The notes beneath the pieces are model-generated. The model was not told the DNA's origin. It searched no databases and saw only the letters and a program-made list of their open reading frames with translations. A stretch of DNA of 64,000 nt from an uncultured Saprospiraceae bacterium. Lineage in GTDB: Bacteria; Bacteroidota; Bacteroidia; Chitinophagales; Saprospiraceae. Made by a program: the position numbers and the translations under genes. Each line of letters starts with the position of its first letter. Position 1 is the stretch's first letter. Below, piece after piece: positions 36,360 through 47,135 of this stretch. Location of the stretch: the NCBI GenBank assembly GCA_938002665.1, contig CALLAE010000069.1:83541-147540 (forward strand), written 5' to 3'.

Positions 36360-36668
36360 ATGAATCAAAAAATTAGAATCAAACTTCGAAGTTACGACTA
36401 CAACTTAGTTGACAAGTCTACTGAGAAGATTGTGAAAACGGTACGTAATAGTGGTGCTGTGATCTCTGGTCCGATTCCTCTGCCAACGGATAAAGAAATG
36501 CATACGGTACTTAGATCTCCGCATGTCAACAAAAAATCTCGTGAGCAGTTTTCTCTTCGGACCCATAAGAGACTCATAGAAATCTATACGCCGACTCAGA
36601 AGACGGTGGATGCATTGTCTAAGCTCGAGTTACCTAGTGGGGTAGACATTCAAGTCAAGCTCACTTAA
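36360..36668 (+). CDS. rpsJ: 30S ribosomal protein S10
   Basis: [25 protein letters not shown]...GPIPLPT. Confidence 0.98.
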   Translation: MNQKIRIKLRSYDYNLVDKSTEKIVKTVRNSGAVISGPIPLPTDKEMHTVLRSPHVNKKSREQFSLRTHKRLIEIYTPTQKTVDALSKLELPSGVDIQVKLT

Positions 36669-36756
36669 GACCAAATTTCACATTTTAATTATTTCTAATA
36701 TGAGACCTTCCGAGGTCCTATAGAATTGTTTTGCTTAGTCACATATATAAAAATAT

Positions 36757-37377
36757 ATGAACGGATTAATAGGAAAGAAAATAGGTATGACCAGTATCTT
36801 TAACGAGGCAGGGATGAATATTCCTTGTACAGTTATAGAGATCGGTAAAAACGTTGTTTCTCAAGTGAAAACTGAGGAGACAGATGGGTATAGTGCATTA
36901 CAAGTTGCCTATGGCTCTAGAAACGAAAAAAATATAAATAAAGCTCTTGGTGGACACCTGAAGAGATCTGGGCTCGGCTCTACACAGAAGGTAGCTGAAT
37001 TCAGAAACTGTGATTTGGAAAAAGCGCAAGGTGATGCATTGACTATAGCAGACGTGTTTGCCGAAGGTGATACGGTTAGCGCAGTAGGAACCTCTAAAGG
37101 AAAAGGTTTTCAAGGGGTAGTAAAAAGACACAAGTTCGGTGGTGTAGGACAAGCTACTCACGGACAACATAACAGACTCAGAGCACCAGGAGCAATAGGT
37201 GCTTGTTCTACTCCTTCTAAAGTCTATAAAGGGACAAGAATGGGAGGAAGAATGGGTGGAAATAGAGTTAAGACTACTAATCTTAAAGTGGTTAAGATTC
37301 TTGCTGAGAAGAATTTAATGTTGATCAAAGGAGCAGTGCCAGGGCACAAAGGTTCTTTAGTAATCATAGAAAAGTAG
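36757..37377 (+). CDS. rplC: 50S ribosomal protein L3
   Basis: [28 protein letters not shown]...[15 protein letters not shown]. Confidence 0.98.
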   Translation: MNGLIGKKIGMTSIFNEAGMNIPCTVIEIGKNVVSQVKTEETDGYSALQVAYGSRNEKNINKALGGHLKRSGLGSTQKVAEFRNCDLEKAQGDALTIADVFAEGDTVSAVGTSKGKGFQGVVKRHKFGGVGQATHGQHNRLRAPGAIGACSTPSKVYKGTRMGGRMGGNRVKTTNLKVVKILAEKNLMLIKGAVPGHKGSLVIIEK

Positions 37378-37381
37378 AATC

Positions 37382-38011
37382 ATGAAAGTTGACGTATACG
37401 GAATAAATGGCCAGTCAACTGGAAGATCAGTAGACCTTCCAGATGAGATCTTTGGTATAGAGCCTAACGATCATGCTATGTATCTAGCTGTAAAGTCTAT
37501 TCAGGCTAATAAAAGGCAAGGAACACATAAGTCAAAAGAAAGAGGCGAGATTAAAGGATCTACTAAGAAGATTAAGAAGCAAAAGGGAACAGGTACTGCA
37601 AGAGCAGGTAGTATAAAAAATCCTTTGTTCAGAGGTGGAGGTAGAATGTTCGGTCCTAGACCAAGAACTTACTCTGTTACTCTTAACAAAAAGGTGAAAG
37701 CATTAGCGAGAAAGTCTGCACTCTCATCCAAAGCAGCCGCTGGAACGCTTAAAATAATCGAAGATTTTACTTTTGATGCGCCTAGAACTAAGGAGTTTGC
37801 TACTGTGCTGAACAACCTAGAAGTTGCCAACAAAAAGACGCTTTTTGTTATGTCAGGTGCTGATAAGAATTTAGTCTTATCCTCCAGAAATATTAAGAAA
37901 GCAAATGTTTTGGACGCTTCTGTGGTAAGTACCCTTGACATTATGAGCGCTGGGCAAGTATTTATGTCTGAGGCCTCTGTTAATAAGTTAAAAGAAGCAT
38001 TTTCAAAATAA
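37382..38011 (+). CDS. rplD: 50S ribosomal protein L4
   Basis: KQKGTGTARAGSIKNPLFRGGGRMFGPRPR. Confidence 0.98.
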   Translation: MKVDVYGINGQSTGRSVDLPDEIFGIEPNDHAMYLAVKSIQANKRQGTHKSKERGEIKGSTKKIKKQKGTGTARAGSIKNPLFRGGGRMFGPRPRTYSVTLNKKVKALARKSALSSKAAAGTLKIIEDFTFDAPRTKEFATVLNNLEVANKKTLFVMSGADKNLVLSSRNIKKANVLDASVVSTLDIMSAGQVFMSEASVNKLKEAFSK

Positions 38012-38014
38012 GAT

Positions 38015-38311
38015 ATGCAAAAGAGAGTATTAATCAAGCCAGTAATTTCGGAGAAAGCAGAAACGCTTTCCGGTGGAATGAATCACTATAGTTTTATAGT
38101 GAACAAGACTGCTAATAAGATCGAGATCAAAAAAGCAGTGGAGGCAATGTATAATGTAAATGTATCCTCTGTGAATACTTTGAATATGCCAGGTAAGTCT
38201 AAGACTAGAAATACGCGATCTGGAGTATTGAAAGGAACGATGAGTTCGTACAAAAAAGCAGTAATCAAATTAGCTGCTGGAGAGGAAATTGATTTTTTCG
38301 GAGAAGTATAA
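38015..38311 (+). CDS. rplW: 50S ribosomal protein L23
   Basis: LIKPVISEKAETL...NKTANKIEIKKAVEAMYNVNVSSVNT. Confidence 0.97.
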   Translation: MQKRVLIKPVISEKAETLSGGMNHYSFIVNKTANKIEIKKAVEAMYNVNVSSVNTLNMPGKSKTRNTRSGVLKGTMSSYKKAVIKLAAGEEIDFFGEV

Positions 38312-38321
38312 TTAGAGCATA

Positions 38322-39158
38322 ATGCCAGTTAAAAAACATAAACCAGTATCACCAGGACTAAGACATTACGTAAGTAATGATTACTCTGAGTTGACTAGTA
38401 AGTCTAGTAAGCCTTATAAGAAACTAACTGTAGGTCTCAAGAAATCTGGTGGAAGAAACCATGATGGAAAAATGACCGTCAGAAATATAGGTGGTGGTCA
38501 CAAAAAGAAATACAGAATCATAGATTTCAAGAGAGACAACGAAGGAGTTGTAGGTACTGTGCAGACGATAGAGTATGATCCGAACAGATCTGCTTATATC
38601 GCACTTGTAGATTATGCAGGCGAAAAGAGATATATAATCGCTCCTAATGGATTGAAAGTGGGAACTGAAATCGTTTCAGGTAAAAATGCAACTCCAGTAG
38701 TAGGGAATGCGATGTATCTAAGTGATATTCCTTTAGGTGCAGACATTCACGCTATAGAGATGAATCCTGGTAAGGGTGCACAACTTGCTAGAAGCGCAGG
38801 TACTAATGCTACCTTGATGGGTAGAGAAGGAAAATATGCGATTATCAAACTGCCAAGTGGTGAAGTGAGAAGAATCTTACTTACGTGTAAGGCTACAATA
38901 GGCACCACTTCTAATCCTGATCATGGTCTAACTGTAATGGGTAAGGCTGGTAGAAACAGATGGAAAGGTAGAAGACCTAGAGTAAGAGGTGTAGCGATGA
39001 ACCCTGTAGATCACCCGATGGGAGGTGGAGAAGGAAAAGCATCAGGAGGACATCCTAGATCTAGAACTGGTGTAATGGCCAAAGGTCAGAAAACTAGAAA
39101 TAATAAGAAGCACTCTACTAAGCTGATAATTTCGAAAAGAAAAACTAAAAATACTTAA
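38322..39158 (+). CDS. rplB: 50S ribosomal protein L2
   Basis: [11 protein letters not shown]...[16 protein letters not shown]...[14 protein letters not shown]. Confidence 0.98.
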   Translation: MPVKKHKPVSPGLRHYVSNDYSELTSKSSKPYKKLTVGLKKSGGRNHDGKMTVRNIGGGHKKKYRIIDFKRDNEGVVGTVQTIEYDPNRSAYIALVDYAGEKRYIIAPNGLKVGTEIVSGKNATPVVGNAMYLSDIPLGADIHAIEMNPGKGAQLARSAGTNATLMGREGKYAIIKLPSGEVRRILLTCKATIGTTSNPDHGLTVMGKAGRNRWKGRRPRVRGVAMNPVDHPMGGGEGKASGGHPRSRTGVMAKGQKTRNNKKHSTKLIISKRKTKNT

Positions 39159-39160
39159 GC

Positions 39161-39424
39161 ATGGCTAGATCATTAAAGAAAGGCCCTTACGTGTATCATA
39201 AATTGTTGGCTAAGGTGCAAAAGTCGCAAGAGTCAACTAAGAAATCTGTGATCAAGACGTGGTCAAGATCTTCTATGGTAATACCGACAATGGTAGGAAG
39301 TACGATTGCGGTACATAATGGAAAGACCTTTGTTCCAGTATATGTGACAGAAAATATGGTTGGCCATAAGTTAGGTGAATTTGCACCGACAAGAACTTAC
39401 AAAGGTCACCAAGGAAATAGATAA
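39161..39424 (+). CDS. rpsS: 30S ribosomal protein S19
   Basis: [15 protein letters not shown]...[25 protein letters not shown]. Confidence 0.98.
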   Translation: MARSLKKGPYVYHKLLAKVQKSQESTKKSVIKTWSRSSMVIPTMVGSTIAVHNGKTFVPVYVTENMVGHKLGEFAPTRTYKGHQGNR

Positions 39425-39451
39425 TTAATCGAGAACTAATATTAATTAGTG

Positions 39452-39841
39452 ATGGAAGCAATAGCAAAATTGAAAAATGTATCTCTCTCTGAAAGGAAAA
39501 TGAGATTCGTAGTAGATAGTATAAGAGGTAAGTCAGTGGACGATGCCCTAGATATTCTTAAATTCTCAAAGAGAGAAGCTGCAGAGTATGTAGAAAAGTT
39601 ATTGCTTTCTGCTATCTCTAATTGGGAAAACAAATTGGATATGGCTTATAGCGCTGATGACTATGGCTTGTATGTAAAGTCTATACACGTAGACGGAGCA
39701 GGTATGCTAAAGAGATTCAGACCGGCACCACACGGTAGAGCACACAGAATCAGAAAAAGATCTAATCATGTGACAGTGGTAGTTTCTAACAAAGTAGAGT
39801 TAGAAGCTGATAATACTAAAACAACAGAAGAACAAAATTAA
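39452..39841 (+). CDS. rplV: 50S ribosomal protein L22
   Basis: [27 protein letters not shown]...[21 protein letters not shown] at 39452 preferred over GTG at 39449. Confidence 0.96.
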   Translation: MEAIAKLKNVSLSERKMRFVVDSIRGKSVDDALDILKFSKREAAEYVEKLLLSAISNWENKLDMAYSADDYGLYVKSIHVDGAGMLKRFRPAPHGRAHRIRKRSNHVTVVVSNKVELEADNTKTTEEQN

Positions 39842-39842
39842 T

Positions 39843-40622
39843 ATGGGTCAAAAGACTAATCCAATAGGTAATCGTTTAGGTATCATCAGAGGATGGGAAT
39901 CTAACTGGTATGGTGGAAAAGATTTTGGAAGGAAGCTTGTGGAAGATGAGAAAATCAGAATCTACCTAAAAGCGAGAGTTAATAAAGGTGGTATCGCAAG
40001 GATAATCATCGAGAGAACCCTTAAAAGAATAACTGTTACGATACATACTTCTAGACCAGGTATCATTATAGGTAAAGGTGGAGCAGAAGTAGATGCGATC
40101 AGAGAAGAGCTAAAAAGATTGACTGGACAGGATGTCCAAATCAATATAATAGAAATAAGAAAGCCAGAATTAGATGCAGCTATTGTTGCTGAATCTGTAG
40201 GAAAGCAACTAGAAGGAAGAGTAAACTTTAGAAGAGCTATCAAGATGGCGATTCAGTCTACTATGAGAGCTGGTGCAGAAGGTATAAAAATAAGAGTGAG
40301 TGGAAGACTGAACGGTGCTGAGATGGCTAGAAGTGAAGAGTTCAAAGAAGGAAGAACACCATTGCATACTTTCAGAGCAGACATTGATTATGCTCTATTT
40401 GAAGCACTGACGGTATATGGGAAGATAGGTGTGAAATGCTGGATATGTAAAGGAGAAGTACTAGGAAAGAGAGATCTTTCTCCTAACGTAGGTGATCCTA
40501 AACAAAAAGGTGGAAGAGGCGGAAGAGGCAATGATAGAGGCGGAAGAGGTGGAAGAGGAAATAATAGAGGTGGAAACAGAGGCGGCAACAGAGGTGGCGG
40601 CGGAGGAAGAAACCGTAATTAG
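39843..40622 (+). CDS. rpsC: 30S ribosomal protein S3 with RGG-rich C-terminal extension
   Basis: [28 protein letters not shown]...KH-type region [17 protein letters not shown]-term [37 protein letters not shown]. Confidence 0.97.
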   Translation: MGQKTNPIGNRLGIIRGWESNWYGGKDFGRKLVEDEKIRIYLKARVNKGGIARIIIERTLKRITVTIHTSRPGIIIGKGGAEVDAIREELKRLTGQDVQINIIEIRKPELDAAIVAESVGKQLEGRVNFRRAIKMAIQSTMRAGAEGIKIRVSGRLNGAEMARSEEFKEGRTPLHTFRADIDYALFEALTVYGKIGVKCWICKGEVLGKRDLSPNVGDPKQKGGRGGRGNDRGGRGGRGNNRGGNRGGNRGGGGGRNRN

Positions 40623-40650
40623 ATTAGAAAACAGATAATTCATTTTGTAT

Positions 40651-40658
40651 TACCTTTG
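40651..40658 (+). promoter_or_regulatory. Possible internal promoter -7 element in the rpsC-rplP gap
   Basis: TACCTTTG identical to the rpsL -7 motif, in a 70-nt gap; no convincing -33 TTG at the right distance. Confidence 0.35.
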
Positions 40659-40692
40659 CGAAACTTTTCAAAAAAGGGAAATAAATTAAGAT

Positions 40693-41112
40693 ATGTTACA
40701 GCCAAAACGTACGAAATATAGAAAGCAGATGAAAGGCAAGAACAGAGGTCTTGCTTTTAAGGGGAGTACGATTGCCTTTGGTTCTTTTGCCTTGAAGACA
40801 ATGGAGAACGCCTTCATTACCAATAGACAAATAGAAGCGGCAAGGATAGCGATGACGAGACATATGCAAAGGCAAGGGAAAGTATGGATCAGAATATTTC
40901 CAGACAAACCTATCACATCTAAGCCATTAGAGGTAAGGATGGGAAAGGGTAAAGGAAACCTTGATCACTACGTTGCAAGCATAAAAGCAGGTAGAATAAT
41001 GTTTGAGCTAGACGGTGTTCCAGAGAAATTGGCTTATGAAGCTTTGAGATTGGCAGCACAGAAGCTGCCTGTAGCGACAAGAACTATTACCAGACCTGAT
41101 TATTCAGAATAG
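40693..41112 (+). CDS. rplP: 50S ribosomal protein L16
   Basis: [19 protein letters not shown]...[25 protein letters not shown]. Confidence 0.98.
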   Translation: MLQPKRTKYRKQMKGKNRGLAFKGSTIAFGSFALKTMENAFITNRQIEAARIAMTRHMQRQGKVWIRIFPDKPITSKPLEVRMGKGKGNLDHYVASIKAGRIMFELDGVPEKLAYEALRLAAQKLPVATRTITRPDYSE

Positions 41113-41126
41113 AAAACTAGAATTAG

Positions 41127-41387
41127 ATGCCTAGTAAAAAGTATATAGAACTACAAGAATTCACAGATGACGAGTTGAAAAACGAGTTATCGGAGACACA
41201 GTCTCAGTATCAGAAGTTGCTATTTGACCATACGCTAAAAGGATTAGAAAATCCCCTTGCACTAAGAGAGGTCAGAAGAGATGTAGCTAGAATGAAGACA
41301 GAGGTGAGAAGAAGAGAGATTGCTGTTATGACTCCAGAACAATTAGAAGGAAGATCTAAGAAAATTGCTAGAAGAAGAAAACAATAG
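41127..41387 (+). CDS. rpmC: 50S ribosomal protein L29
   Basis: [52 protein letters not shown]. Confidence 0.95.
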   Translation: MPSKKYIELQEFTDDELKNELSETQSQYQKLLFDHTLKGLENPLALREVRRDVARMKTEVRRREIAVMTPEQLEGRSKKIARRRKQ

Positions 41388-41388
41388 T

Positions 41389-41661
41389 ATGTCTACAGAG
41401 CAAGAAAAAGTACAAAAGAATAAGAAGACAAGAATCGGTCTGGTGACAAGTACCAAGATGGATAAGTCTATAACAGTTTCTGTAGAAAGAAAACTGCGTC
41501 ACCCTATCTACGGAAAGTTCGTAAAGAAGACAAAGAAGTTTGTAGCTCACGATGAGCTAAATGACTGTAATGAAGGGGATCTGGTAAAAATAATTGAGTC
41601 AAGACCTCTCTCTAAAAGAAAGAGATGGAGACTTACTGAAATCTTAGAAAGAGCTAAATAA
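41389..41661 (+). CDS. rpsQ: 30S ribosomal protein S17
   Basis: [47 protein letters not shown] at 41389 follows the rpmC stop. Confidence 0.96.
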   Translation: MSTEQEKVQKNKKTRIGLVTSTKMDKSITVSVERKLRHPIYGKFVKKTKKFVAHDELNDCNEGDLVKIIESRPLSKRKRWRLTEILERAK

Positions 41662-41667
41662 AATAAA

Positions 41668-42033
41668 ATGATACAGCAAGAGAGTCGATTAAATGTTGCT
41701 GATAATTCAGGTGCCAAGCAAGTACTTTGCATAAGAGTATTAGGTGGTACTAAAAGAAGGTATGCGTCTATCGGAGACAAAATTATTGTCACAGTAAAAG
41801 AAGCATCACCTGGAGGCATCAAAAAAGGAGTCGTATCTCCTGCAGTTATCGTGAGAACGAGAAAAGAGATAAGAAGAAAGGACGGTTCATATATCAGATT
41901 TGATGATAATGCTGTCGTACTTCTTAATGATTCTGATGAGCCTAGAGGTACACGTATTTTTGGACCTGTAGCGAGAGAGCTTAGAGACAAGGAGTACATG
42001 AGAATTATATCATTAGCACCAGAGGTGTTATAG
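41668..42033 (+). CDS. rplN: 50S ribosomal protein L14
   Basis: [37 protein letters not shown]. Confidence 0.98.
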   Translation: MIQQESRLNVADNSGAKQVLCIRVLGGTKRRYASIGDKIIVTVKEASPGGIKKGVVSPAVIVRTRKEIRRKDGSYIRFDDNAVVLLNDSDEPRGTRIFGPVARELRDKEYMRIISLAPEVL

Positions 42034-42048
42034 ACAATCAATAAAAAG

Positions 42049-42387
42049 ATGAAAGGTATAACATCACATAAGACCAATAAGATTCACATCAAGAAAGGTG
42101 ACAAAGTAGTCGTCATCTCTGGTGCTTATAAAGGTACACAAGGAGAAGTACAGAAAGTATTGCCAAGCAAATATAGAGCTATAGTAACAGGCGTCAATGT
42201 ATCTAAAAAGCATACTAAGCCTACAGCAGATCAGCCAGGTGGTATTAATGATGTAGAGCAGCCTATTCACATTTCTAATTTACAGTTAGTAGATCCAAAA
42301 TCTGGGTCGGGTACTAGAATAGGAAGAAGAAAAGAAGGCGATAAAAACGTCAGATATTCTAAGAAATCAGGAGAAACAATTAAATAA
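42049..42387 (+). CDS. rplX: 50S ribosomal protein L24
   Basis: [28 protein letters not shown] (KOW motif). Confidence 0.97.
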   Translation: MKGITSHKTNKIHIKKGDKVVVISGAYKGTQGEVQKVLPSKYRAIVTGVNVSKKHTKPTADQPGGINDVEQPIHISNLQLVDPKSGSGTRIGRRKEGDKNVRYSKKSGETIK

Positions 42388-42944
42388 TGAGCTACGAGCC
42401 GCGACTAGTTAAAAAATACAAAGAAGAGGTAGTCCCTAAATTAAAGGAGACTTTTAACTATTCTTCTGTTATGCAAGTACCTAAGTTGGTTAAGATCACG
42501 ATGAACCAAGGTGTGGGCTTAGCAACGCAGGATAAAAAGTTGGTAGAAAATGCTGTAAAGGAAATGACCTTAATATCAGGTCAGAAAGCAGTAGCAACTA
42601 TCGCATCAAAGTCTGTCTCAAACTTTAAATTAAGAGAAGGCATGCCTATCGGATCTAAAGTAACCCTGAGAAAAGAAAGGATGTGGGATTTCCTAGATAG
42701 ATTTATTTCTGTAGCACTTCCTAGGGTAAGAGATTTTAGAGGTATCAGTGATAAGAGTTTTGACGGTAGAGGAAATTACTCTATAGGAATAAAAGAACAA
42801 ATCATATTTCCAGAGATCAATATAGATCAAGTGAGTAAGATAACGGGAATGGATATCAATTTTGTAACAACAGCCAATACTGATGCTGAAGCACTAGAAT
42901 TACTGAAGTTATTAGGTATGCCTTTCAAAAATCAAAGAAACTAA
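42387..42944 (+). CDS. rplE: 50S ribosomal protein L5
   Basis: [34 protein letters not shown]...[30 protein letters not shown]. Confidence 0.98.
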   Translation: MSYEPRLVKKYKEEVVPKLKETFNYSSVMQVPKLVKITMNQGVGLATQDKKLVENAVKEMTLISGQKAVATIASKSVSNFKLREGMPIGSKVTLRKERMWDFLDRFISVALPRVRDFRGISDKSFDGRGNYSIGIKEQIIFPEINIDQVSKITGMDINFVTTANTDAEALELLKLLGMPFKNQRN

Positions 42945-42950
42945 TATCCA

Positions 42951-43220
42951 ATGGCTAGAAAAGCACTTATAGCAAGAGAAGAAAAAAGGCGTAAGCTAGT
43001 AGCTAAGTATGCTGACTTGAGAAAGAAACTTAAGGAAGAAGGAAAATGGGAAGAGCTAGATAAACTTCCAAAAAACTCATGTAAAGTAAGACTACATAAT
43101 AGATGTCAGCTTACGGGACGTCCGAAAGGATACATGAGAAAATTTGGAATCAACAGAGTTACTTTTAGAAAAATGGCTTTGGAAGGAAAAATTCCTGGTT
43201 TAACTAAATCAAGCTGGTAG
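42951..43220 (+). CDS. rpsN: 30S ribosomal protein S14
   Basis: [24 protein letters not shown]...[30 protein letters not shown]. Confidence 0.98.
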   Translation: MARKALIAREEKRRKLVAKYADLRKKLKEEGKWEELDKLPKNSCKVRLHNRCQLTGRPKGYMRKFGINRVTFRKMALEGKIPGLTKSSW

Positions 43221-43242
43221 TACCACAAAAATCAATTTAGAA

Positions 43243-43644
43243 ATGGTTACAGATTCAATAGCAGATTATCTTACAAGAATTAGAAATGCTCAACAAGCGA
43301 AGCATAAGATTGTAGAAATTCCAGCTTCTAGAATGAAGAAGAGTATCACTGAAATCTTATATGATCAAGGTTTTATTCTTAAGTACAAGTTTGATGATGA
43401 TGCTGGAAAGCATGGCTTGATCAAAATAGCAATCAAGTATGATTCCAAAACTAAGGAGCCAGTAATTAAAAAGCTAGGCAGAATAAGTAAGCCTGGTCTT
43501 AGAAAGTACTCAAAAGCAGTAGATATACCTAGATCAATGAATGGTCTTGGAATCAACATAGTTTCTACCTCAAAAGGCGTTATGACCAGCAAACAAGCTG
43601 CAAAAGAAAACGTTGGGGGAGAATTAATTTGTTTCGTACACTAA
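43243..43644 (+). CDS. rpsH: 30S ribosomal protein S8
   Basis: [32 protein letters not shown]. Confidence 0.98.
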   Translation: MVTDSIADYLTRIRNAQQAKHKIVEIPASRMKKSITEILYDQGFILKYKFDDDAGKHGLIKIAIKYDSKTKEPVIKKLGRISKPGLRKYSKAVDIPRSMNGLGINIVSTSKGVMTSKQAAKENVGGELICFVH

Positions 43645-43659
43645 TTAACGTTAATAAGA

Positions 43660-44214
43660 ATGTCACGAATAGGAAAAGCACCAATATCTGTACCCAGTGG
43701 AGTAACCATAGATATATCTAAAGGTAACCTCATTACAGTTAAAGGTCCTAAAGGAGAACTTAAGCAACAAGCTGATCCAGACTTAGAGTTTAAACTCGAA
43801 GATGGAGAGCTCGTAATAAGCAGGCCCACTGAGCAAAAGAGACATAAAGCTATGCATGGTCTATACAGATCATTAGTGAGCAATATGGTAGAGGGAGTAA
43901 ACAATGGGGTAACAAAAGAATTGCAACTTATCGGTGTCGGTTATAGATGTGCTAACACAGGTAACCTATTAGAATTGACTTTGGGATATTCTCACCCTAT
44001 CTTTTTCTATGTTCCTGACGAAGTTAAAGTGGAAACTAAAATGGAGAAGGGTAATCCTCCCACTATCCTTTTAACAAGCCACGATAAGCAACTTATAGGA
44101 CAAGTTGCGGCTAAGATCAGAGCCTTCAGAAAAGTAGAGCCTTACAAAGGAAAAGGTGTCAGATTTGCAGGAGAACAAATTAGAAGAAAAGCTGGTAAGA
44201 CAGCTACATCTTAA
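43660..44214 (+). CDS. rplF: 50S ribosomal protein L6
   Basis: MSRIGKAPISVPSGVTIDISKGNLITVKGPKG...PYKGKGVRFAGEQIRRKAGK. Confidence 0.98.
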   Translation: MSRIGKAPISVPSGVTIDISKGNLITVKGPKGELKQQADPDLEFKLEDGELVISRPTEQKRHKAMHGLYRSLVSNMVEGVNNGVTKELQLIGVGYRCANTGNLLELTLGYSHPIFFYVPDEVKVETKMEKGNPPTILLTSHDKQLIGQVAAKIRAFRKVEPYKGKGVRFAGEQIRRKAGKTATS

Positions 44215-44226
44215 TACATAAGTATC

Positions 44227-44565
44227 ATGGGAAAATTTACCAAGAAGCAAAAGATTCGATTAAGAATCAGAAAAAAAATAAGCGGAACTCCTGAAGTGCC
44301 TAGATTGAGCATTTTTAGAAGTAACAAATACATCTACTGTCAGATTATAGATGACGTAAATGGTGTTACTATAGCTGATGCAAACTCTAAGGCTCTCAAT
44401 GCTGGATCTAATTTAGACTCAGCAAAGAAGGTAGGCTTGATGATTGCTGAGAAAGCAAAAAGCAAGAATGTAGATACAGTGGTTTTTGATAGAGGAGGAA
44501 ATCTTTTTCATGGGAGAGTAAAAGCCTTAGCAGATGCTGCTAGAGAAGGTGGACTCCAATTTTAA
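44227..44565 (+). CDS. rplR: 50S ribosomal protein L18
   Basis: [33 protein letters not shown]...[28 protein letters not shown]. Confidence 0.98.
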   Translation: MGKFTKKQKIRLRIRKKISGTPEVPRLSIFRSNKYIYCQIIDDVNGVTIADANSKALNAGSNLDSAKKVGLMIAEKAKSKNVDTVVFDRGGNLFHGRVKALADAAREGGLQF

Positions 44566-44586
44566 CCAAACGAATAAGCAAACACA

Positions 44587-45114
44587 ATGGCTCAACGTAA
44601 CGATAGAGGAAGAAAATCTAAAGCTGTAGATACCTCCGATCTTAAGGATAAACTTGTCAGCCTTAACAGGGTGGCAAAAGTCACAAAAGGTGGTAGAACT
44701 TTTAGCTTTTCTGCACTAGTAGTCTTAGGCGATGGAAAAGGTAAGGTAGGACATGGTCTAGGTAAAGCTAGAGATGTACAAGAATGTATATCTAAGGCAG
44801 TAGACGATGCAAGAAAAAATCTTGTTACTGTACCTATCATTAATGGCACTATACCTCATGAGCAATTAGGGAAATATGGAGCTGGAAAAGTTTTTATCAA
44901 GCCAGCTGCAGATGGAACAGGTGTAATAGCAGGGGGTGCGATGAGAGCGGTACTAGAGAGTGCTGGAGTTGCAAATGTACTCGCTAAATCTCAAGGATCT
45001 TCTAATCCACATAATGTTGTGAAAGCGACTATAGATGCACTAAAGAGATTAAGAAGCCCGCATGAAGTGGCTAGACAAAGAGGTATCACATTAGAGAAAC
45101 TTTTTGAAGGATAG
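44587..45114 (+). CDS. rpsE: 30S ribosomal protein S5
   Basis: [39 protein letters not shown]. Confidence 0.98.
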   Translation: MAQRNDRGRKSKAVDTSDLKDKLVSLNRVAKVTKGGRTFSFSALVVLGDGKGKVGHGLGKARDVQECISKAVDDARKNLVTVPIINGTIPHEQLGKYGAGKVFIKPAADGTGVIAGGAMRAVLESAGVANVLAKSQGSSNPHNVVKATIDALKRLRSPHEVARQRGITLEKLFEG

Positions 45115-45117
45115 ACA

Positions 45118-45294
45118 ATGAGTAAGATTAAAATAACACAAATCAAAAGTGTCATCGATAGACCTAAGCGTCAGAAAGAAACGATGAAAGCACTAGGTCT
45201 AAGAAAAATGAACCAGACTGTAGAGAAAGAAGCGTCTCCTCAGGTAATGGGCATGATAAGAAAAGTAAGCCATCTTCTAAGAATAGAAGAGTAA
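45118..45294 (+). CDS. rpmD: 50S ribosomal protein L30 (not in the ORF track; 58 aa)
   Basis: Read directly: MSKIKITQIKSVIDRPKRQKETMKALGLRKMNQTVEKEASPQVMGMIRKVSHLLRIEE-stop. Confidence 0.95.
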   Translation: MSKIKITQIKSVIDRPKRQKETMKALGLRKMNQTVEKEASPQVMGMIRKVSHLLRIEE

Positions 45295-45323
45295 TAGTAT
45301 AACTAACAGCAAGAATTTTTAAA

Positions 45324-45770
45324 ATGGAATTGCATAATCTAACTCCTGCTAAAGGATCTGTAAAGAAAGGAAAGAGAATTGCGAGAGGGCAAGGATCAGG
45401 CCGAGGTGGAACTTCTACAAGAGGTCATAAAGGTGCTAAGTCTAGATCTGGATGGAGCAACAAGAGAGCTTTCGAGGGTGGTCAGATGCCACTTCAAATG
45501 CGATTGCCTAAGAGAGGTTTTAAAAACCCTAACAGAACAAGTTATACTGCCCTGAATTTATCAAGATTGCAGGAAATCAGCGATAAGTTAGGTTTGAAAG
45601 AAGTATCTATCGAAGCATTATATGCTAATAGAATTATAAAGAAAGGCGAAAAAGTAAAAGTATTGGCTAATGGAGAATTGACTTCTTCAGTAAGTGTCAA
45701 AGTGCATGCTATTTCCGAAAAAGCTAAGTCCCAAATTGAATCAAAAGGCGGTTCAGTTACCTTACTTTAA
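45324..45770 (+). CDS. rplO: 50S ribosomal protein L15
   Basis: MELHNLTPAKGSVKKGKRIARGQGSGRGGTSTRGHKGAKSRSG. Confidence 0.98.
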   Translation: MELHNLTPAKGSVKKGKRIARGQGSGRGGTSTRGHKGAKSRSGWSNKRAFEGGQMPLQMRLPKRGFKNPNRTSYTALNLSRLQEISDKLGLKEVSIEALYANRIIKKGEKVKVLANGELTSSVSVKVHAISEKAKSQIESKGGSVTLL

Positions 45771-45779
45771 AATTGAAGA

Positions 45780-47135
45780 ATGAACAAGTTTATAGAAACT
45801 TTTAAAAACATCTGGAAAATTGATGAGCTAAGGAATAGAATACTATTCACATTAGCTCTTTTAGCAATTTACAGAGTTGGGTCTTTTATTGTTTTACCTG
45901 GTGTCAATTCTGATGCACTGGAACAAGCAATGGGAAATCAGAATAATGACCTTTTAGGTTTAATAAACACTTTCACTGGTGGTGCTTTTAACCAGGCTGC
46001 AATTTTCGCACTCGGGATAATGCCTTACATCACAGCATCTATCATTGTTCAACTTTTGGGCTTTGCAGTCCCTTATTTTCAAAAACTACAACAGAAGGAA
46101 GGAGAATCTGGACGTAAGAAGATTACACAGATTACAAGAATCCTTACTGTATTTATAACACTAGTTCAGGGTGGAGGTTATCTTACTTACCTTAACTCTA
46201 TGCCAGGTGCTGTCCACCAGTCTTTGAGTCCGACAGTTTTTTGGTTTAGTAATATTATTATTCTTTCTGCAGGGACGATTTTCGCCATGTGGTTAGGAGA
46301 AAAGATTACAGATAGAGGAATCGGGAATGGTGTATCTCTATTAATAACAATAGGTATCATAGCTACTTTACCAAGATCATTTGTAACGGAGGTAATCTCT
46401 CAGTTTAACGGAGGTGGTGGTTTCTTACTGATTCTAGAGTTTGCTGTACTTTTCTTTGTGATTCTCGCTACTGTACTTATCGTACAAGGAGTCAGAAGAA
46501 TCCCTATACAGTTCGCGAAGAGAATGGTAGGTAGAACAGGCGCTAACATGCCTGCTGCTGGTGCAAGAGATTTCATACCACTAAAAGTGAATGCTTCTGG
46601 TGTAATGCCTATCATCTTTGCTCAGGCAATAATGTTCCTTCCCGTTACAATCGCACAATGGGCTGGTAACCAAGGTGGAGGTATCATAGGCCAATTGAGC
46701 GATTGGAAATCAATACCTTACAACATAATATTCTTCTTACTAGTAGTATTGTTTACCTATGTGTATACAGCATTGCTCGTAAATCCTCAGCAATATGCTG
46801 AATACCTAAAGAGACAAAATGCATTTATCCCAGGTATAAAGCCAGGATCTATGACACAAGAATTTATAGATACACTTACTACCAGAGTAACCCTTCCCGG
46901 GTCTATCTTTTTAGGTCTTATTTCTATACTACCAGCAATCGTTGCTGCTTTTGGTGTCAATGATGCGTTTGCCTTATTCTTTGGTGGTACATCTTTGCTG
47001 ATCTTAGTAGCCGTAGTATTGGATACCTTGCAGCAGATAGAGAGTTACCTACTTATGAGAAAGTACGACGGACTAGTGAAGTCTGGAAGAATCAAAGGTA
47101 GATCAGGTATGCAGACTATTGGAGCTGGTATGTAA
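45780..47135 (+). CDS. secY: Protein translocase subunit SecY
   Basis: Ten-TM protein; LGIMPYITASIIVQLL; GQRRIPIQFAKR-like VQGVRRIPIQFAKRMVG. Confidence 0.97.
   Translation: MNKFIETFKNIWKIDELRNRILFTLALLAIYRVGSFIVLPGVNSDALEQAMGNQNNDLLGLINTFTGGAFNQAAIFALGIMPYITASIIVQLLGFAVPYFQKLQQKEGESGRKKITQITRILTVFITLVQGGGYLTYLNSMPGAVHQSLSPTVFWFSNIIILSAGTIFAMWLGEKITDRGIGNGVSLLITIGIIATLPRSFVTEVISQFNGGGGFLLILEFAVLFFVILATVLIVQGVRRIPIQFAKRMVGRTGANMPAAGARDFIPLKVNASGVMPIIFAQAIMFLPVTIAQWAGNQGGGIIGQLSDWKSIPYNIIFFLLVVLFTYVYTALLVNPQQYAEYLKRQNAFIPGIKPGSMTQEFIDTLTTRVTLPGSIFLGLISILPAIVAAFGVNDAFALFFGGTSLLILVAVVLDTLQQIESYLLMRKYDGLVKSGRIKGRSGMQTIGAGM

Noticed and set aside
37669-38037. 122-aa minus-strand ORF opposite rplD
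   Set aside because: Antisense shadow ORF of a conserved ribosomal gene.
41547-42077. 176-aa minus-strand ORF opposite rpsQ/rplN
   Set aside because: Antisense to well-conserved ribosomal genes; composition artefact.
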